16,144 nucleotides of DNA from JBOGEN01 sp050743265 (GTDB lineage: Bacteria; Actinomycetota; Actinomycetes; JBOGEN01). A program made the position numbers and the translations under genes. A model generated the notes under the pieces. The model ran no database searches. It worked only from the letters and a program-made list of their open reading frames with translations, and was not told the DNA's origin. The stretch is taken from contig JBOGEN010000153.1 in assembly GCA_050743265.1 (NCBI GenBank), forward strand, positions 1 through 16,144. Reading direction: 5' to 3'. Shown here piece after piece: positions 14,223-16,144 of the stretch; the stretch's first letter is position 1; each line of letters begins with the position of its first letter.

Positions 14223-15627
14223 TGATGGGTCGCTCCTCCGGGTAGCGGAACAAGGGGCGGAGCTCGCGCAGGGCCAGCGCCGAGGCGACGGTCACCGAGC
14301 CGAGCCTCCCCACGAACATGAGCACGGTGAGCAGGTACTGGGCCGAGGCCGGCAGGTCTCCGGTGACCCCGGTGGTGAGCCCGGCCGTGCTCGCCGCGCT
14401 CACCACCTCGAACAGCGCACGGTCGAGGTCGAGACCCGTGAGCGCGACGAGCACCAGGGTGCCGACCGCGACCACGGCCACGCCGATCAGCGCGACGGTC
14501 AGGGCGAGCCGCAGGGTTGTCTCGGGGATGCGGCGTCCGAACGCGGTGGTGTCGCGTGAGCCGCGGGCCTCGGCGACGATCGCGAAGAAGAGGATCATGA
14601 ACGTGGTGACCTTGATGCCCCCTGCGGTCCCGCCGCTGCCGCCTCCGATGAACATGAGCACGTCCGTGACCAGCCAGGAAGTCTCGTTCATCGCGCCCAC
14701 GTCGATGCTGTTGAAGCCGGCTGTGCGCGGCGTGACCGCGGCGAACGTGCCGGCGAGCACCTTGGCCGGCACACTGAGCGGGCCGAGCGTCTGCGGGTTC
14801 GTCCACTCGAAGGCGGTGATCGCGACGGTCCCGCCCGCGATGAGCAGCGCGGACGTGAGCAGTGTGACGCGGGTGTGCAGGGACCACCGCGAGGGCATCC
14901 GGATCTCGCGACGCAGCTCGAACAGCACCGGGAACCCGAGCCCCCCTGCGGTGACCGCGACGGCGATCGGCAGGCACACCCACGGGTCGCTCACGTACGC
15001 GACGAGGTTGTCGCTGCGCAGCCCGAAGCCCGCGTCGTTGAACGCCGTGACCGCGTAGAACACGCCGCTGTACAGCGCGGAGGCGATGCTCTCGCCGTAC
15101 CCGAGCGCGAACCGGACCGCGAGGGCGCAGGCGACCGCGACCTCGAAGACGAGGCTCACCAGGGCGACCCCGCGGACCACCCGGGTGATGTCGCCGAGGT
15201 CCAGCAGGTGCGTCTCCGCTTGGGCCAGGAGTCGCGTACGCAGCCCGGCCCGGCGCAGGACGAGCATGCCGAGCAGGGTCGCGAACGTCATGATCCCGAA
15301 TCCGCCGAGCTGGACGCCTCCCAGGATGACGACCTCCCCGAACGTCGACCAGTGCTCGGCGGTGTCGACGACCACGAGCCCGGTCACGCAGACGGCGGAC
15401 GTCGCGGTGAAGAGTGCGACACGGAAGGAGGTCCCGGTCCCGTCGTCGGCCGAGACCGGCAGCATGAGCAGGCCGGTGAACACGAGCACGGCCACCACGA
15501 ACGCGAGGACGACGACCTGGGTCGGCTGGCGGGGCCGCAGGCTGGTCACCAGCCGGATAGCAGGCCGCTGCACGAAGCGCTCCAGCGGCCCCCGCGGGGG
15601 CGCACGCCGCTCCTCACCCGTGCTCAC
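14215..15627 (-). CDS. ktrB: KtrB/TrkH-type potassium channel subunit
   Basis: The 470-residue membrane protein is a monomer-encoded tetra-repeat K+ channel (SKT superfamily). Four pore-loop repeats are visible with filter glycines G83 (TSAVCVTG), G200 (AFNDAGFG), G304 (TPRTAGFNS) and G416 (STAGLTTG), each preceded and followed by a hydrophobic helix. The cytoplasmic N-terminus is basic. Length fits KtrB/TrkH. The GTG at 15627 is preferred because GATACT lies 8 nt before it with no ribosome binding site, implying a leaderless mRNA. An in-frame GTG 6 nt further upstream is less well placed. Coupled with ktrA by an 8-nt overlap. It imports K+ for turgor and pH control. Confidence 0.94.
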   Translation of the reverse strand: MSTGEERRAPPRGPLERFVQRPAIRLVTSLRPRQPTQVVVLAFVVAVLVFTGLLMLPVSADDGTGTSFRVALFTATSAVCVTGLVVVDTAEHWSTFGEVVILGGVQLGGFGIMTFATLLGMLVLRRAGLRTRLLAQAETHLLDLGDITRVVRGVALVSLVFEVAVACALAVRFALGYGESIASALYSGVFYAVTAFNDAGFGLRSDNLVAYVSDPWVCLPIAVAVTAGGLGFPVLFELRREIRMPSRWSLHTRVTLLTSALLIAGGTVAITAFEWTNPQTLGPLSVPAKVLAGTFAAVTPRTAGFNSIDVGAMNETSWLVTDVLMFIGGGSGGTAGGIKVTTFMILFFAIVAEARGSRDTTAFGRRIPETTLRLALTVALIGVAVVAVGTLVLVALTGLDLDRALFEVVSAASTAGLTTGVTGDLPASAQYLLTVLMFVGRLGSVTVASALALRELRPLFRYPEERPIIG

Positions 15628-15635
15628 GGTCACGC

Positions 15636-15641
15636 AGTATC
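15636..15641 (-). promoter_or_regulatory. -10 element of a probable leaderless ktrB promoter
   Basis: The minus strand reads GATACT, then 8 nt, then GTG 15627. No Shine-Dalgarno sequence is present. Confidence 0.5.
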
Positions 15642-15660
15642 TGCTGTCTCCCCGCCGTGG

Positions 15661-15672
15661 CCCGGTACCGGG
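15661..15672. repeat. 12-bp perfect palindrome in a divergent promoter region
   Basis: CCCGGTACCGGG is self-complementary and lies between the two divergent -10 elements of ktrB and the membrane-fusion gene. It could be an operator, but GC-rich palindromes are not rare here. Confidence 0.3.
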
Positions 15673-15738
15673 GGCACGGCGGGGGATCCAGCGTCCCATC
15701 GGGGGGCGTCGAGGCGCCCGATTCGCCGGACGCGTTCC

Positions 15739-15744
15739 TACGAT
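15739..15744 (+). promoter_or_regulatory. -10 element of a probable leaderless promoter (membrane-fusion gene)
   Basis: TACGAT lies 6 nt before the ATG at 15751, and there is no room for a ribosome binding site. Confidence 0.5.
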
Positions 15745-15750
15745 GAGCCC

Positions 15751-16144
15751 ATGAGACGGCCTGCGGTCATCACGACGGTCGTGGTGGCCGTACTGCTCAC
15801 GGGTGCGCTCGCCGCAGGCCTGGTCGCGCTCGGTGACGACGAGGGCTCGGGGATCGTCGTGGGCCGGGTGTCGCGAGCCACCGTGACCGAGGTCGTGGAG
15901 GCACCCGGCACGGTGACCCCGCGCGCCTCTGCCGAGGTCACCGCCGCGGCGGACGCGAAGGTACGACGGCTGGCCGTCCGGGACGGCGAGCGGGTCGAAG
16001 CGGGCCAGGTGCTGATGCGGCTGTCATCCCCCGAGGCCCGTCGTGCCCTGGCGGACGCTCGGGAGGCCGACCGGCAGGCCGCGGCCGGGGAGGTCGCCCT
16101 GCCGTCCGCCGACCTGTCCACGCAGCAGCGCGCCGCTGACGAGG
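15751..16144 (+). CDS. Membrane-fusion/RND-type efflux adaptor, N-terminal part (runs off the window)
   Basis: 131 codons are present with no stop before the edge. The N-terminus has two arginines followed by a hydrophobic segment VITTVVVAVLLTGALAAGLV, a membrane anchor or uncleaved signal. Next come a short linker and GTVTPRASAEVTAAADAKV, then a biotinyl/lipoyl-like half-motif VRDGERVEAGQVLMRLSSPE, followed by an alanine-rich stretch (ARRALADAREADRQAAAGEV) that begins the coiled-coil hairpin. This is the standard layout of HlyD/MacA-like adaptors. In Gram-positives such proteins accompany MacB-like ABC permeases, usually encoded directly downstream, which cannot be seen here. The ATG follows a -10-like TACGAT by 6 nt. 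It is divergent from ktrB across 123 bp. Confidence 0.85.
   Translation, partial: MRRPAVITTVVVAVLLTGALAAGLVALGDDEGSGIVVGRVSRATVTEVVEAPGTVTPRASAEVTAAADAKVRRLAVRDGERVEAGQVLMRLSSPEARRALADAREADRQAAAGEVALPSADLSTQQRAADE

Overview
The window comes from a high-GC Gram-positive bacterium (Actinomycetota). The evidence is strong G/C bias at third codon positions, GTG and TTG starts, the tail of an Lsr2 nucleoid protein directly upstream of clpC, and a radA-disA-mutY block near lsr2-clpC, an arrangement also known in mycobacteria. The gene complement would suit a Micrococcales organism such as a Cellulomonas relative, but that is a guess. No rRNA, tRNA, CRISPR array, insertion sequence or prophage is visible. 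No gene-free stretch exceeds about 220 bases.

Left part (1-7679), housekeeping, proteostasis and genome maintenance. The last 22 codons of lsr2 are followed by a 218-bp leader that holds a perfect ClgR-type operator, then clpC, the ATPase of the ClpCP protease. A strong hairpin terminator separates clpC from a convergent minus-strand series. Read in its own direction that series is: a cysteine-rich YkgJ-like protein, an orphan STAS anti-sigma-factor antagonist, radA (recombination and fork processing), disA (c-di-AMP synthase and DNA-integrity scanner) and mutY (adenine glycosylase). disA and mutY are 8 nt apart. The gap before the STAS gene contains a perfect LacI/GalR-type operator and a 22-bp tandem repeat.

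Middle part (7749-11712), accessory and plus strand. A TIM-barrel sugar-phosphate isomerase/epimerase-like gene overlaps a TetR regulator by 4 nt. Then come a stand-alone caspase-family protease (orthocaspase) with both catalytic residues, and a two-gene ABC-2 exporter. The exporter start region carries an A/T-rich perfect palindrome, a likely repressor operator. The caspase mRNA leader can fold so that its Shine-Dalgarno sequence is paired. These are the least ordinary parts of the window.

Right part (11779-16144), proline and potassium. Proline dehydrogenase and pyrroline-5-carboxylate reductase are adjacent. Convergent to them is a KtrA/KtrB-type potassium uptake pair overlapping by 8 nt, with a TTG start for ktrA. 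Divergent from ktrB is the beginning of a membrane-fusion (HlyD/RND-type adaptor) protein cut by the window edge.

A recurrent feature is the probable use of leaderless mRNAs. In six genes a -10-like hexamer lies 6-8 nt before the start codon, with no convincing ribosome binding site. DisA makes c-di-AMP and Ktr-type channels are classic c-di-AMP targets in other phyla, so the two ends of the window may be functionally linked, although this is inference.
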